Of a DNA stretch of 64,000 nucleotides, positions 9,281 to 19,503 are shown piece by piece (position 1 is the stretch's first letter; each line of letters opens with the position of its first letter). The notes under the pieces were generated by a model. The model did not search any database and had not been told where the DNA came from. It saw nothing but the letters and a program-made list of their open reading frames with translations. The position numbers were made by a program, and so were the translations under genes. The stretch comes from an uncultured Bacteroidota bacterium (GTDB lineage Bacteria > Bacteroidota > Bacteroidia > Flavobacteriales > Flavobacteriaceae): positions 222,579-286,578 of the forward strand of contig CACJQM010000003.1 of NCBI GenBank assembly GCA_902595555.1, read 5' to 3'.

Positions 9281-10492
9281 TTAAATCAATGTTAAATACC
9301 ATATTGAAAAAAATGTTAGAAAAATTATACCCATAATTGAATAAATTTTCATTGCAAAATTTAGTCTATTTTCCTTAGGCATATACTTACTAGTTACTAG
9401 AGTATAATTTAAGATAGCATATATTGGAGCCGTAACAAAGGATAAAATAGTTGCGACTCTAACTAAACTTCCCATTTCAGACATTAAAAAAACAAAAATC
9501 AAAAAAGTGCCAACAGATAGTAATATTAACCAGAGGGTGTATCCTCCCAATTTTTTGTAACCTAATAAGCTTAGTGATTTACCCATAGCTCTTGGTGAAG
9601 CATCAAGACAGGTAAGTGTTGTACTAAACATAGTTGTGAATGCAGCAATTGCTATAAGTAAAAACATATTTTCACCTAAACTGGATGTATATAAATTAAT
9701 AAGTTGACCTGCAAATTCACCACCATTATTCGAAAAACTTTCACCAGAATTGTACATAACAAAAGCACCAAGACCAATAAAGCAAATACCTAAAACTACA
9801 GTGGTTAGGTAACCAATATTGAAATCAAATAGAGCAGTTTTATAGTTCATGGTTTTATCTAGTGATATTTTCTCTTTTGTCCATATTGATTGCCATATGG
9901 AAACATCTAATGGTGCTGGCATCCAGCCCATAAAAGCTGCAAGAAAAATTATTCCTTCAAAATTAGATGGCATAATTTGTTTGATCTCCACAGTTGCATT
10001 CGAATTTAGGTTAGCATAGAATACTGCTATAACAGTTGAAATACCGAGGATTAGAATAATTACCTTAATTAAATTATCTAGCAAACGATATTTTCCTATG
10101 ATTAAAATTAACAAGCAAAAAACAATTATAATACCTGACCATAATGTAATGTTAGAGGTTATTCCAAATAGTTCTATTGCAAGGCCTGCAGTTACAATTG
10201 TGACTGCTGCTTGTATAGTAAAAATTGTTACGATAGATAAAGCCAAATATATAATTAAAACATAATTTCCAATTCTTTTATATCCGTCAAGTAATGTTTC
10301 ACCCGTAGCATGAGCATATTTTGTTCCAAATAGGAAAAATGGGTATTTAAAAAAATTACAAAGAAGAAGAGCCCAAATAAGACCAAATCCAAATTCTGCA
10401 CCAGCTTTTGTAGATTGTACAAGATGCGAAACACCTATGGCTGCTCCTGCAAATAAAAGACCTGGTCCTAATTTTTTTAAATATTCTATCAT
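9281..10492 (-). CDS. Nramp-related transporter with altered metal site
   Basis: The 403-residue protein has about eleven membrane helices and the Nramp fold order. The first helix reads GPGLLFAGAAIGVSHLVQST where classical Nramp/MntH proteins have the metal-binding DPGN. The sixth helix region reads AAFMGWMPAPLD, keeping Met-Pro but not the full MPH pattern. Substrate is therefore uncertain: Mn2+/Fe2+ transport should not be assumed. Its start overlaps the stop of the sigma-factor gene in ATGA, so the two are translationally coupled. Confidence 0.8.
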   Translation of the reverse strand: MIEYLKKLGPGLLFAGAAIGVSHLVQSTKAGAEFGFGLIWALLLCNFFKYPFFLFGTKYAHATGETLLDGYKRIGNYVLIIYLALSIVTIFTIQAAVTIVTAGLAIELFGITSNITLWSGIIIVFCLLILIIGKYRLLDNLIKVIILILGISTVIAVFYANLNSNATVEIKQIMPSNFEGIIFLAAFMGWMPAPLDVSIWQSIWTKEKISLDKTMNYKTALFDFNIGYLTTVVLGICFIGLGAFVMYNSGESFSNNGGEFAGQLINLYTSSLGENMFLLIAIAAFTTMFSTTLTCLDASPRAMGKSLSLLGYKKLGGYTLWLILLSVGTFLIFVFLMSEMGSLVRVATILSFVTAPIYAILNYTLVTSKYMPKENRLNFAMKIYSIMGIIFLTFFSIWYLTLI

Positions 10493-10995
10493 TCTGATTT
10501 TAATTTTTCACTTAAAAGTTTTTTTGCTCTAAAAATTTTAATTTTTATTGTATTAACTGGTTGATTTAATTTTTCTGAAATTTCTTGAATGGATAAATCT
10601 TCCAAATATCTAAATTTTATTATATCTCTATACATCGGTTTAAGCTCATCAATCTTCACATTTAGATTTTCATAACTCTGTTTATTAATTAGATCTTGTT
10701 CAGGATTTAATTCATAAACTATATTTTCTATTTTTTGTGAATTAACTTCCTTAAACAACAGCTTCTTTTTTTTTAAGTAGTCGGAATAATTGTTTTTAGC
10801 TATTGAAATTAGCCATGTTTTAAAATTATATTTTGGATCATACATTTTGATTTTTTCAAATGCTTTAGAAAATGACTTAATAGTAATTTCCTCTGAAATG
10901 TATTTGTTGGAAGTTTTCTTTAGAAGATAATTATAAACATAATCCCAATTGGAATTTAATAAATTGTCAAATGATGGCAATTCTTTTTTTGACAT
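10489..10995 (-). CDS. ECF-type RNA polymerase sigma factor
   Basis: The 168-residue protein shows sigma-70 region 2 (NYLLKKTSNKYISEEITIKSF, with KTWLISIAKN) and region 4 (YRDIIKFRYLEDLSIQEISEKL followed by TIKIKIFRAKKLL), the hallmark of extracytoplasmic-function sigma factors. No anti-sigma gene is adjacent; the downstream gene is the Nramp-like transporter, overlapped by 4 bp. The upstream neighbour is the small Cys-containing membrane protein. The regulon cannot be told from the sequence. Confidence 0.88.
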   Translation of the reverse strand: MSKKELPSFDNLLNSNWDYVYNYLLKKTSNKYISEEITIKSFSKAFEKIKMYDPKYNFKTWLISIAKNNYSDYLKKKKLLFKEVNSQKIENIVYELNPEQDLINKQSYENLNVKIDELKPMYRDIIKFRYLEDLSIQEISEKLNQPVNTIKIKIFRAKKLLSEKLKSE

Positions 10996-11012
10996 TAATA
11001 AATAAAATTCAA

Positions 11013-11222
11013 TTAATTGAAATTCATTGTTGGCTTTTTGCAGTCATTTTCTTCGGGAAGTTTTCCACAAATTCCACATGGTTTATCACTATCCTTATTA
11101 AGAAAAGGATTGTTACTTGCACAAGTACCAGAAAATTTACCATCTTTTTTAAAGATTATTTTAACAGATATTCCAGCAAATGCTAGGGCTAGTAACAATA
11201 TAGTTATTATATAGATTTCCAT
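11013..11222 (-). CDS. Small Cys-rich membrane-anchored protein
   Basis: The 69-residue product has one N-terminal membrane helix (IYIITILLLALAFAGISVKII). A short tail follows with GKFSGTCASNNPFLNK and CGICGKLPEENDC, giving four Cys residues that could form a small metal or iron-sulfur site or disulfides. Similar proteins, often labelled 'membrane or secreted protein', occur next to murB in Bacteroidota, as far as I recall. It starts 2 bases after the murB stop and precedes the sigma-factor gene. Function unknown. Confidence 0.7.
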   Translation of the reverse strand: MEIYIITILLLALAFAGISVKIIFKKDGKFSGTCASNNPFLNKDSDKPCGICGKLPEENDCKKPTMNFN

Positions 11223-11223
11223 A

Positions 11224-12228
11224 TCAAATAATATTCACCTCTTCTTCAAGCAAGATATCAAATTTTTCTCTAACAGTTTCTTTAATTTTTTGAGAAAAAG
11301 CATATATATCAATTCCTTTTGCATCTCCTAAATTTATAATAACTAATGCCTGTTTTTCATAAACTGAAACTTTTTTCTGTTTTATATCCTTAAAACCACA
11401 TTTTTCAATCAACCACCCAGCAGGTATTTTATAATTTGATTTTCCAATATTATAGCTAATGATGTCTGGATATAAAGATTTAATTTTTTTTAATTTGAAT
11501 TTATCAATTATTGGATTCTTAAAAAAACTACCTGCATTGCCGATTTTTTCATAATCAGGAAGTTTTTCTTTTCTAATATTGCTAACAGATTGAGCTATCC
11601 TCTTTATTGTTGGATTTTTTATTCCGTTTTCCTCTAAATCATTTTTTAAGGAATAATATTCGGAGTTTATTTTGTGGTTTTTTTTCGTTAGCCTAAGTGT
11701 AACATTAGTAATAATAAATTTATTTTTTAAATCTTCTTTGAAAATTGAACTCCGGTATGAAAAATTGCATTCTTCATTTTTAAATATTTTTAATGAACAA
11801 TTGTCTCTGAAAACACCTCTACAATTTTCTATTACTTCACTGATTTCTTTACCATAGGCTCCAATATTTTGAATTGGAGCACTTCCAACATTACCTGGAA
11901 TTGATACCAAATTTTCTATACCACCAAAATCATTTTCAATACACCACCATACAAGTTCATTCCAGTTTTCTCCGGCACCAACTGAAATTAAAACCTCATT
12001 ATCATCCTCATTTATTATTTCAATTCCCTTGATATCAATTTTAAGTACAGGGTAATCAACATCTTTTTTAAATAATATATTGGTACCTCCACCAAGAATT
12101 AATAAACTTTTACTTTTATTTTTTTCAAGAAATTCTACAATCTCCTTTTCAGATTCAACACTTACAAAATCTTTAGCATAAGCATCTACGCCAAATGAGT
12201 TGTACGGCCTTAAGGAGATTTTTTTCAA
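11224..12228 (-). CDS. murB: UDP-N-acetylenolpyruvoylglucosamine reductase
   Basis: The 334-residue protein shows the FAD-binding segment LLILGGGTNILF and the substrate loop GNVGSAPIQNIGAYG. The catalytic serine lies in GNAGSFFKNP, and a C-terminal Glu-containing segment is present. This is the type I MurB layout. It reduces UDP-GlcNAc-enolpyruvate to UDP-MurNAc in cytoplasmic peptidoglycan precursor synthesis. It lies between the DUF1573 gene and the small Cys-rich protein in one minus-strand operon. Confidence 0.95.
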   Translation of the reverse strand: MKKISLRPYNSFGVDAYAKDFVSVESEKEIVEFLEKNKSKSLLILGGGTNILFKKDVDYPVLKIDIKGIEIINEDDNEVLISVGAGENWNELVWWCIENDFGGIENLVSIPGNVGSAPIQNIGAYGKEISEVIENCRGVFRDNCSLKIFKNEECNFSYRSSIFKEDLKNKFIITNVTLRLTKKNHKINSEYYSLKNDLEENGIKNPTIKRIAQSVSNIRKEKLPDYEKIGNAGSFFKNPIIDKFKLKKIKSLYPDIISYNIGKSNYKIPAGWLIEKCGFKDIKQKKVSVYEKQALVIINLGDAKGIDIYAFSQKIKETVREKFDILLEEEVNII

Positions 12229-12245
12229 ATGCGTTATTGCAGAAT

Positions 12246-12659
12246 TTAAATATTATTTTTTTCTTCGTCCTCTTCCTCGTCTTCTTCCTCAAGGACCTCA
12301 CCTTTTATCCTAAGTACAATTGATGAGTTTTTAGAATTTGAAACAACAGAGATTGCTTTCATAAAAATACCAACTCTTTTGGTGTCGTATTCAACTTCAA
12401 TTTCGCCAGAATCACCAGGTTCGATTGGTTTTTCAGGTTTTTTAGGTATGGTACAACCACATGAGGATGAAATTCTTTTAAATATAAGTGGAGCAGTTCC
12501 AACATTTTTAAATTTAAAAACTCTTTTACCATCAGATTCAAATTCAACCTCACCATAATCTATAGTTGTAACTTCAAACTTAATTTCTGCTTGTTTTTCT
12601 TGAGAAAAAATAAAAAAAGAGATGAATAATGTTATAAATGTGAGAGCTGAATTTTTCAT
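12246..12659 (-). CDS. DUF1573 periplasmic protein
   Basis: The 137-residue protein has a signal peptide (FITLFISFFIFSQ). It then carries the DUF1573 domain with DYGEVEFESDG, FKNVGTAPLIFKRISSSCGCT and PGDSGEIEVEYDTKRVG. The C-terminus is a very acidic tail of Glu/Asp. The domain resembles an immunoglobulin-like ASPM/SPD-2 fold and is exported; its role is unknown. It is the promoter-proximal gene of the minus-strand cluster and diverges from valS. Confidence 0.85.
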   Translation of the reverse strand: MKNSALTFITLFISFFIFSQEKQAEIKFEVTTIDYGEVEFESDGKRVFKFKNVGTAPLIFKRISSSCGCTIPKKPEKPIEPGDSGEIEVEYDTKRVGIFMKAISVVSNSKNSSIVLRIKGEVLEEEDEEEDEEKNNI

Positions 12660-12740
12660 TTTTAATAATTTATTTAAAAATAATTCTTTTAAATCCTTTT
12701 ACAAAAATTATTTTCCCTTTTAAATCTTTAACTAGTTGGT

Positions 12741-12748
12741 TACTTTTG
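12741..12748 (+). promoter_or_regulatory. -7 promoter box, valS
   Basis: TACTTTTG is a perfect TAnnTTTG match ending 14 nt before the valS ATG. This is the usual distance for a short 5' untranslated region. No clearly spaced -33 TTG is visible. Confidence 0.5.
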
Positions 12749-12762
12749 TATAAATTAATGAA

Positions 12763-15375
12763 ATGGGAATTGAAAAAGTTTACAATGCTAGACAAGTAGA
12801 GGCTGAATGGTTGGAAAGATGGGGCGAAAAAGACTTGTTCAAGTCGGTTCCTGATCACAGAACACCTTACACAATAGTTATTCCTCCACCAAATGTCACA
12901 GGAATTTTACACATGGGTCACATGCTCAACAATACGATTCAAGATATTCTTATAAGAAGGGCAAGACTAAGGGATTTTAATGTTTGTTGGGTGCCAGGCA
13001 CAGATCATGCATCAATTGCCACAGAAGCAAAAGTTGTAAAAATGCTAAGAGATCAAGGAATTACTAAGAGTGATATAAGCAGAGAAAAATTTTTAGATCA
13101 TGCTTGGGAATGGACAAATAAACACGGAGGCTTAATACTAAATCAGTTGAAAAGAATTGGGTGCTCCTGTGATTGGACTAGAACTAAATTTACTTTAGAC
13201 GAAGACTTATCAGATTCTGTCATTGATACATTTATTAGACTATTTGATGAGGGATATCTTTATCGTGACAAAAAAATTGTTAACTGGGATCCAGAGGCAA
13301 AAACAACTCTATCAAATGAAGAGGTAATTTACAAGGAGGAAGAGACTGAACTTTATTATTTAAAATACAAAATAGTAGGTTCAAATGATTATTTGTCAAT
13401 TGCAACAACTAGGCCTGAGACTATTTTTGGGGATACAGCTGTAGCTGTAAATCCGAATGATAAAAGATATAAAAAGTTAAAAAATAAGAAACTAATAGTT
13501 CCGATAGTAAATCGTGAAATTCCAATTGTTTTTGATGATTCAGTTGAAATTGATTTTGGAACAGGATGTTTAAAAGTTACACCGGCCCATAGTGAAAAGG
13601 ATTTTTTAATTGGAAAAAAACACAATCTAGAAATAATTGATGTTTTTAATGATGATGCTAGCTTAAATGAACATGCCATGGACTTCGCAGGTAAAGACAG
13701 ATTTAAAGTTAAAAAGGAAATTATTGAGAAATTAAATGATGAAGGTTTAATATCTAAAATCGAGAATTATAATCATAATATAGCTCTTTCCGAAAGAACT
13801 AGTTGTGTTGTAGAGCCAAAGTTATCATTACAATGGTTTGTTAAGATGAAAGAATTAGCTAAACCTGCACTTGATGCAGTATTGTCTGGTGAAGTTAAAT
13901 TTCATCCAAAAAAATATATTAATGTTTATCGCAATTGGATGGAAAATATAAGGGATTGGAATATTTCAAGGCAGCTTTATTGGGGACACAGAATACCTGT
14001 TTTTTATCTAAAGACAGATAACTCAAAATTTGTTGTAGCTAAAAATATTAAAGAAGCATTAAAAAAGTTTAAATCAAAATTTGACAACCATGATATCACT
14101 ATAAAAGATCTTATTCAAGATGATGACGTTTTAGATACATGGTTTTCATCATGGCTATGGCCCATAAGCGTTTTTGATGGTGTTAGAGAACCTGAAAATG
14201 AAGATATTAATTATTACTATCCAACATCTGACATAGTTACTGGCCCTGATATTTTATTCTTTTGGATAGCTAGAATGATAATTAGTGGATATTATTTTAG
14301 AGGTAAAAAACCATTTAACAATGTATATTTTACAGGTCTTGTTAGGGATGAAAAAGGAAGAAAAATGTCAAAGCAGTTGGGTAATTCACCTGATCCAATT
14401 GAACTTATTGAAAATTATGGTGCTGATGGTGTAAGAATTGGTTTATTATTTTCTGCACCTGCAGGAAATGACTTATTGTTTGATACAAAACTGTGTGAAC
14501 AAGGGAAAAATTTTTCAAACAAAATATGGAATGCATTTAGGTTAATTAATGGTTTTGAAACTTCTAATGAAAAAGACCAGGAATTACATGAAATAGCAGC
14601 AATAAAATGGTTTAACGAGGAGCTAAATTTAAAAATTAATGCCATAAATAATGCCTTTGATAAGTTTAAAATTTCAGAGGCCCTGATGATTACTTACAAA
14701 TTGGTCTGGGATGACTTTTGTTCAACTTTTTTGGAAATAGTAAAACCAAAGTTTGGAGAAAAAATATCTCAAAAAACAATCACGGAAATTAACTTATTAT
14801 TTAATAAAATTTTATCCATTTTACATCCATTTATGCCTTTTATATCATCTGAGATTCAAAGTAAGTTTATTCATAAAGATCAAAATTTAGAGTGGCCAAA
14901 AAGTCGTAATGCTGATAATAAAATCATTGGAAACTTTGAACACGTTAATGAATTGATAACTAAGGTTAGAAATTTTAAGAAAACTAATAGTATAGGCTTT
15001 AAAGACTCTATCAAGATATATTATCAAAATAAAATTTTAGATGGTCAACTAAAAAGTGTTTTGGAAAAACTAACTAATTGTGAATTAATTCAATCCAAAA
15101 AAAATGAATCCTCAAAAATGAATTCTATATTGGTAGGAAAACATAATTATTTTATAGAATCAGACAAAAAGCTAAGTGAAGCTGATATTTTAAAAGTTAA
15201 AGAAGATTTAGATTATAATATTGGATTTAAAAATATTTTAGAAAAAAAATTGTCAAATAAAAAATTTGTAGATAATGCACCCAATCAAGTTATAGAAAAT
15301 GAAAAGAAAAAACTTGATGATATAAACTCCAAGATATCTAGCTTGGAAAACAAACTAAATAGTTTAAGTAATTAA
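12763..15375 (+). CDS. valS: Valyl-tRNA synthetase
   Basis: The 870-residue class I synthetase has the HIGH-type motif HMGHML in PPPNVTGILHMGHM near residue 45 and the KMSKQLGNS signature near residue 528. The editing (CP1) domain includes ATTRPETIFGDTAVAV. The C-terminal coiled-coil arm (about residues 800-870) is present and reads LDDINSKISSLENKL near the end. Length is normal for the family. It charges tRNA-Val. Its TAA shares the tetranucleotide TTAA with the stop of the convergent psd gene. Confidence 0.97.
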   Translation: MGIEKVYNARQVEAEWLERWGEKDLFKSVPDHRTPYTIVIPPPNVTGILHMGHMLNNTIQDILIRRARLRDFNVCWVPGTDHASIATEAKVVKMLRDQGITKSDISREKFLDHAWEWTNKHGGLILNQLKRIGCSCDWTRTKFTLDEDLSDSVIDTFIRLFDEGYLYRDKKIVNWDPEAKTTLSNEEVIYKEEETELYYLKYKIVGSNDYLSIATTRPETIFGDTAVAVNPNDKRYKKLKNKKLIVPIVNREIPIVFDDSVEIDFGTGCLKVTPAHSEKDFLIGKKHNLEIIDVFNDDASLNEHAMDFAGKDRFKVKKEIIEKLNDEGLISKIENYNHNIALSERTSCVVEPKLSLQWFVKMKELAKPALDAVLSGEVKFHPKKYINVYRNWMENIRDWNISRQLYWGHRIPVFYLKTDNSKFVVAKNIKEALKKFKSKFDNHDITIKDLIQDDDVLDTWFSSWLWPISVFDGVREPENEDINYYYPTSDIVTGPDILFFWIARMIISGYYFRGKKPFNNVYFTGLVRDEKGRKMSKQLGNSPDPIELIENYGADGVRIGLLFSAPAGNDLLFDTKLCEQGKNFSNKIWNAFRLINGFETSNEKDQELHEIAAIKWFNEELNLKINAINNAFDKFKISEALMITYKLVWDDFCSTFLEIVKPKFGEKISQKTITEINLLFNKILSILHPFMPFISSEIQSKFIHKDQNLEWPKSRNADNKIIGNFEHVNELITKVRNFKKTNSIGFKDSIKIYYQNKILDGQLKSVLEKLTNCELIQSKKNESSKMNSILVGKHNYFIESDKKLSEADILKVKEDLDYNIGFKNILEKKLSNKKFVDNAPNQVIENEKKKLDDINSKISSLENKLNSLSN

Positions 15376-16022
15376 AATTCGGAAATTATATCCTCGCCAC
15401 CTCTAACATGCTGATTGATTTCAATATTCAAAATTGAATCAACAGGTAGGAATAGGTCTACTCGCGAACCAAACTTAATGAAACCCGCATCTTTACCTTG
15501 TGTAACATTTTCACCAACTTCGGCATAGTTTACAATACGTCTAGCCAATGCACCTGCTATTTGTCTGTAAAGAATTTTTCCAACAACTTTATTCTCTAAT
15601 ACAATTGTTGTTCTTTCATTTTTTTCTGATGATTTTGGATGCCATGCTACCAAATATTCTCCTGGGTGATATTTACTAAATTTGACTTTACCTGATATTG
15701 GATATCTAGTAACATGAACATTAAATGGTGACATAAAAATAGAAACTTGGAGTCTCTCATCCTTAAAGTATTCCTTTTCATAAACTTTTTCAATATTAAC
15801 CACTTTTCCATCTACGGGAGAAATTATATGTTTCTCATTAATAATTGTATTGCGAACAGGGTTTCTAAAAAACTGTAGGATTAATAGAAGAATTAATATT
15901 GAGACTGATTGAAGTATTAATTTAATTAAGCCATCATCAAGGATATACTCAAGAAGTAATATATCAGCTATAACAGCAAATAAAAAAATTAAAATTATAG
16001 TATGACCTTCTTTGTGAAACAT
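15372..16022 (-). CDS. psd: Phosphatidylserine decarboxylase (short form)
   Basis: The 216-residue protein has two N-terminal membrane helices. It continues with SPVDGKVVNIEKV and SIFMSPFNVHVTRYPISG, conserved in the family, and the self-cleavage Gly-Ser in KFGSRVDLFLP, where the pyruvoyl cofactor forms. The short form is the usual one in Bacteroidota. It converts phosphatidylserine to phosphatidylethanolamine. It follows cdsA, which makes the CDP-diacylglycerol precursor, 3 bases apart in the same operon. Confidence 0.93.
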   Translation of the reverse strand: MFHKEGHTIILIFLFAVIADILLLEYILDDGLIKLILQSVSILILLLILQFFRNPVRNTIINEKHIISPVDGKVVNIEKVYEKEYFKDERLQVSIFMSPFNVHVTRYPISGKVKFSKYHPGEYLVAWHPKSSEKNERTTIVLENKVVGKILYRQIAGALARRIVNYAEVGENVTQGKDAGFIKFGSRVDLFLPVDSILNIEINQHVRGGEDIISEF

Positions 16023-16025
16023 TTG

Positions 16026-16904
16026 CTATAAAAACTGGAAGATAAAATATAGAATTGGAAATGAAAAAATTATACTATCTAATCTATCATATATACCTCC
16101 ATGACCAGGAAGTAATTTTCCAAAATCTTTGATTTTTAATTCACGTTTGATTTTGGATTGTACTAAATCCCCCAGAATTGCAAAAAAACATGTTAAAATA
16201 CAAAGTATTACTATCAATATTGTACCAAAATCGCTTATGTATGATGAAATTAAAAATCCATATAAAATTGAAAAAATCATTGAAGCTACTGCGCCTTCAA
16301 CAGTTTTTTTTGGAGATAGGGATTCAAATAGTTTTGTTTTTCCATAATTAACACCAATTAAATATCCTACGCTATCTATTCCCCATATCAAAAATAAATA
16401 TGCTAAAATTACTTTTTTAATATCAATAAAATCGAAAGACATAATCGAATAAATTATTACCAGGAATGAAAAAATAACTCCAAATAATGGCCATGCTTTA
16501 CTTATTTTCTTGTACTTAAAGAGTTTTTTATTAAGAAATAGACAATAAAGATGAATAATAGATAATAATATAGTTACAAAAAGAAAAAGAAAGATTAAGG
16601 GTCCAATATCTTCAATTGATATTTCACTACTCATAATTGGTAATAATCCAAAAGTAATGCTTAAAAATAATGGAAGAAATTCTGTATTCATAAAAAGTCC
16701 CGGAGCAAGCCCATATCTAGAACCATATTTAATAAACTCGAAATGCCCCTCATCTTTTCTTAAAACTTTTCCATATTCAATAATTATAATAACACAGAAT
16801 AATATCAATAGTATGATAAACGATTTGAAACCATAGTAAATCGATCCAAGAATGGCCAATACATAAAAAATTGATGAAATAATTCTGGGAAATAAGTCTT
16901 TCAT
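16026..16904 (-). CDS. cdsA: Phosphatidate cytidylyltransferase
   Basis: The 292-residue integral membrane protein has about eight helices. It carries the CdsA signature near the C-terminus: [28 protein letters not shown] and [13 protein letters not shown]. It makes CDP-diacylglycerol from phosphatidate and CTP, feeding phospholipid synthesis including the downstream psd step. It overlaps the LUD-protein stop by one base. Confidence 0.95.
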   Translation of the reverse strand: MKDLFPRIISSIFYVLAILGSIYYGFKSFIILLILFCVIIIIEYGKVLRKDEGHFEFIKYGSRYGLAPGLFMNTEFLPLFLSITFGLLPIMSSEISIEDIGPLIFLFLFVTILLSIIHLYCLFLNKKLFKYKKISKAWPLFGVIFSFLVIIYSIMSFDFIDIKKVILAYLFLIWGIDSVGYLIGVNYGKTKLFESLSPKKTVEGAVASMIFSILYGFLISSYISDFGTILIVILCILTCFFAILGDLVQSKIKRELKIKDFGKLLPGHGGIYDRLDSIIFSFPILYFIFQFL

Positions 16905-17521
16905 TACAAATCTTCCAGTAGAATCAAATATAAATTTTTAGCACTAGATCCATAGGTTAGAAAATTTAGATCCTCACCATCTCCTTTATTAAAGTTTTTG
17001 ATGGATGTTATGTTTGAGGGTAAGTTATTTGAGTATTTTATTCTTATACCCTCAAGTCCTTTACTTAAAGTTTCTGATAATTGACTTGTTCTAGCCATAA
17101 CAATTATATTGTTTGGTAAATCATTTGACTTATATGACTGAATTTGTTTCGCACTAACTAGTATACTACCATCCTTCGCAACAAGAAATTCACAATCAGT
17201 AATGAACAAATTAGAGTTCAGGTTAGATTTGTTAAATTTTAGTTGATTATTGGGTATAAAATTATTTGTAAAGCCATCGTTGAAACACAAAATACTTTTT
17301 TCGGCCCAATCGTTTTCCTCAATAATTTTGTTAAAATAGTCTTCACATTCAGATGAATCCGTAGCATACAAAAATTTGCCTCCATTTGAGCTAAAATTTA
17401 ATGTGAATTTATCCTCTACTAACTCATCTTTCTTTGGGAGGTACTTGTATTCATCTTCACTTAAATCCTTTTCTTGATTAGATTTTTTGGAACCAAAAAA
17501 TGATTGAAAAATTTTCTTCAA
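16904..17521 (-). CDS. LUD-domain protein (LutC/YkgG family)
   Basis: The 205-residue protein has a charged N-terminus, then the LUD domain with [15 protein letters not shown] and [17 protein letters not shown]. LutC/YkgG proteins are linked to lactate utilisation in some bacteria, but here no lutA or lutB genes are adjacent. It lies between ftsH and cdsA, an order I recall as common in flavobacteria. A role in membrane-linked metabolism is only an inference. Confidence 0.75.
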   Translation of the reverse strand: MKKIFQSFFGSKKSNQEKDLSEDEYKYLPKKDELVEDKFTLNFSSNGGKFLYATDSSECEDYFNKIIEENDWAEKSILCFNDGFTNNFIPNNQLKFNKSNLNSNLFITDCEFLVAKDGSILVSAKQIQSYKSNDLPNNIIVMARTSQLSETLSKGLEGIRIKYSNNLPSNITSIKNFNKGDGEDLNFLTYGSSAKNLYLILLEDL

Positions 17522-17571
17522 TTGTGTTATTTACTATAAAGATAGTAATTAAAGAAAGTTATTGAAAAAAG

Positions 17572-19503
17572 TTATTTTTTTTCTGCGAGCTTTTTATCTT
17601 CAAAAGGCCGATCTCCAAAAATTCTCACTAAGTCCTCTTTGAAAATAACTTCTTTTTCCAAGAGATAATTAGCCAACTCTTCAAGTTTCTTTTTATGTTT
17701 TTTCAATAAACTAATTGCTCTTTTAAATTGGGTTTCAATTATGTTAGAAATTTCTTTATCTATGATTTGAGCAGTTGTATCGCTATATGGTTTTGTAAAT
17801 CCATAATCATTTTGACCAGATGAATCATAATAAGTTAAATTTCCAATTTTATCATTAAGTCCATAAACTGTTACCATAGACCTAGCTTGTTTTGTTACTT
17901 TTTCAAGATCGCTTAATGCTCCTGTCGAAATTTTATTAAAAATAACTTTCTCCGCAGCTCTTCCACCCAATGCGGCACACATTTCATCGAGAATTTGTTC
18001 AGTGCTAACAATTTGTCTTTCTTCAGGGAGGTACCAAGCAGCTCCAAGAGATCTTCCCCTTGGAACAATTGTTACTTTTACTAATGGAGCAGCATGCTCC
18101 AACATCCAGCTTACTGTTGCGTGACCTGCCTCATGGTATGCTATGGTTTTCTTTTCTTTTGGTGAAATTATTTTATTTTTCTTTTCAAGTCCTCCAACAA
18201 TTCTATCAACCGCATCTAAGAAATCTTGTTTACCAACAGATTTTTTGGACTTTCTTGCAGCTATTAATGCAGCTTCATTACAAACATTAGCTATATCAGC
18301 TCCAGAAAATCCAGGTGTTTGTTTAGATAAAAAATCTACATCTAAGTCTTTTGATTTTTTCAGTGGCTTTAAATGCACTTCAAAAATTTCTTTTCTTTCT
18401 CTAACATCAGGGAGGTCAACATAAATTTGTCTATCAAATCTACCAGCTCTCATTAGTGCTTTATCTAATACATCAGCACGGTTAGTAGCTGCCATAACTA
18501 TGACATTTGTATTCGTTCCAAATCCATCCATTTCAGTCAATAGCTGATTCAAAGTGTTTTCTCTTTCATCATTAGAACCAGTTATACTGTTTTTACCTCT
18601 TGCTCTTCCTATGGCATCAATTTCATCAATAAAAATGATTGAAGGAGATTTTTCTTTAGCTTGTTTAAACAAGTCACGTACTCTAGATGCACCCACACCA
18701 ACAAACATTTCGACGAAATCAGAACCTGAAAGAGAAAAGAAGGGAACTTTAGCTTCACCAGCCACTGCTTTAGCCAATAATGTTTTTCCTGTTCCTGGTA
18801 AACCAACTAGCAAAGCTCCTTTTGGAATTTTTCCACCTAATTTTGTATACTTAGAAGGACTTTTCAAGAAATCAACTATTTCTTTGACCTCTTCCTTTGC
18901 TCCTTCTAAACCAGCAACATCTTTAAAAGTTACTTTTGTATCCTTACTTCCATCAAAGAGTTTGGCTTTTGATTTACCAATACTAAAAATTTGAGATCCG
19001 CCAGCACCAGCTCCACCAGACATTCTTCTCATAAAAAAGATCCAAAGCCCTATTAAAATAATAAGTGGAAGAAAACCAATAAGTACATCAAACCATTTAT
19101 TTTCAATTGTTCTAAATTCATAATTAAAAACAATGCCGTTGTTTTCAGCATTTTCCAATTTTCTTTGAAATAATTCAAGGTCTCCAACCTCAAAGTTATA
19201 GTGTGGACCGACTAGATTTCTTTGACCAAGAAAGTTGTCTTTAGCAACATCACGATGGATGTCATTCATCAGTGCATTTTCAGTTAGAGTTACTTCGGCT
19301 AGAGTTTTATTTATTATTGTAATTTTTGAAACCTCACCTGTGTTTAAATACTTTTCGAACGTTGAAATATTTATTTTTTTTGTTCCAGAGAAATTACTGC
19401 TATTCCCTAGGTATGAAAAAATTATAAATACAGAGATTATTAATCCATATATCCAGTATGTAGAATTTTTTTGTTGATTTAAATTGTTTTTCTTTTTGTT
19501 CAT
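17572..19503 (-). CDS. ftsH: ATP-dependent zinc metalloprotease FtsH
   Basis: The 643-residue protein has an N-terminal membrane helix, a periplasmic domain and a second helix ([19 protein letters not shown]). The AAA+ domain shows Walker A GLPGTGKT, Walker [10 protein letters not shown] and the second-region-of-homology [20 protein letters not shown]. The zinc protease motif HEAGH lies near residue 435. Walker A has Leu where Pro is usual, a mild variant. It degrades membrane and short-lived cytosolic proteins. Its start overlaps the rsfS stop by 4 bp. Confidence 0.97.
   Translation of the reverse strand: MNKKKNNLNQQKNSTYWIYGLIISVFIIFSYLGNSSNFSGTKKINISTFEKYLNTGEVSKITIINKTLAEVTLTENALMNDIHRDVAKDNFLGQRNLVGPHYNFEVGDLELFQRKLENAENNGIVFNYEFRTIENKWFDVLIGFLPLIILIGLWIFFMRRMSGGAGAGGSQIFSIGKSKAKLFDGSKDTKVTFKDVAGLEGAKEEVKEIVDFLKSPSKYTKLGGKIPKGALLVGLPGTGKTLLAKAVAGEAKVPFFSLSGSDFVEMFVGVGASRVRDLFKQAKEKSPSIIFIDEIDAIGRARGKNSITGSNDERENTLNQLLTEMDGFGTNTNVIVMAATNRADVLDKALMRAGRFDRQIYVDLPDVRERKEIFEVHLKPLKKSKDLDVDFLSKQTPGFSGADIANVCNEAALIAARKSKKSVGKQDFLDAVDRIVGGLEKKNKIISPKEKKTIAYHEAGHATVSWMLEHAAPLVKVTIVPRGRSLGAAWYLPEERQIVSTEQILDEMCAALGGRAAEKVIFNKISTGALSDLEKVTKQARSMVTVYGLNDKIGNLTYYDSSGQNDYGFTKPYSDTTAQIIDKEISNIIETQFKRAISLLKKHKKKLEELANYLLEKEVIFKEDLVRIFGDRPFEDKKLAEKK

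Noticed and set aside
18060-18994. Plus-strand ORFs opposite ftsH (for example 18554..18994, 146 aa).
   Set aside because: Shadow ORFs of the strongly coding ftsH region; no family resemblance, and they would be wholly antisense.
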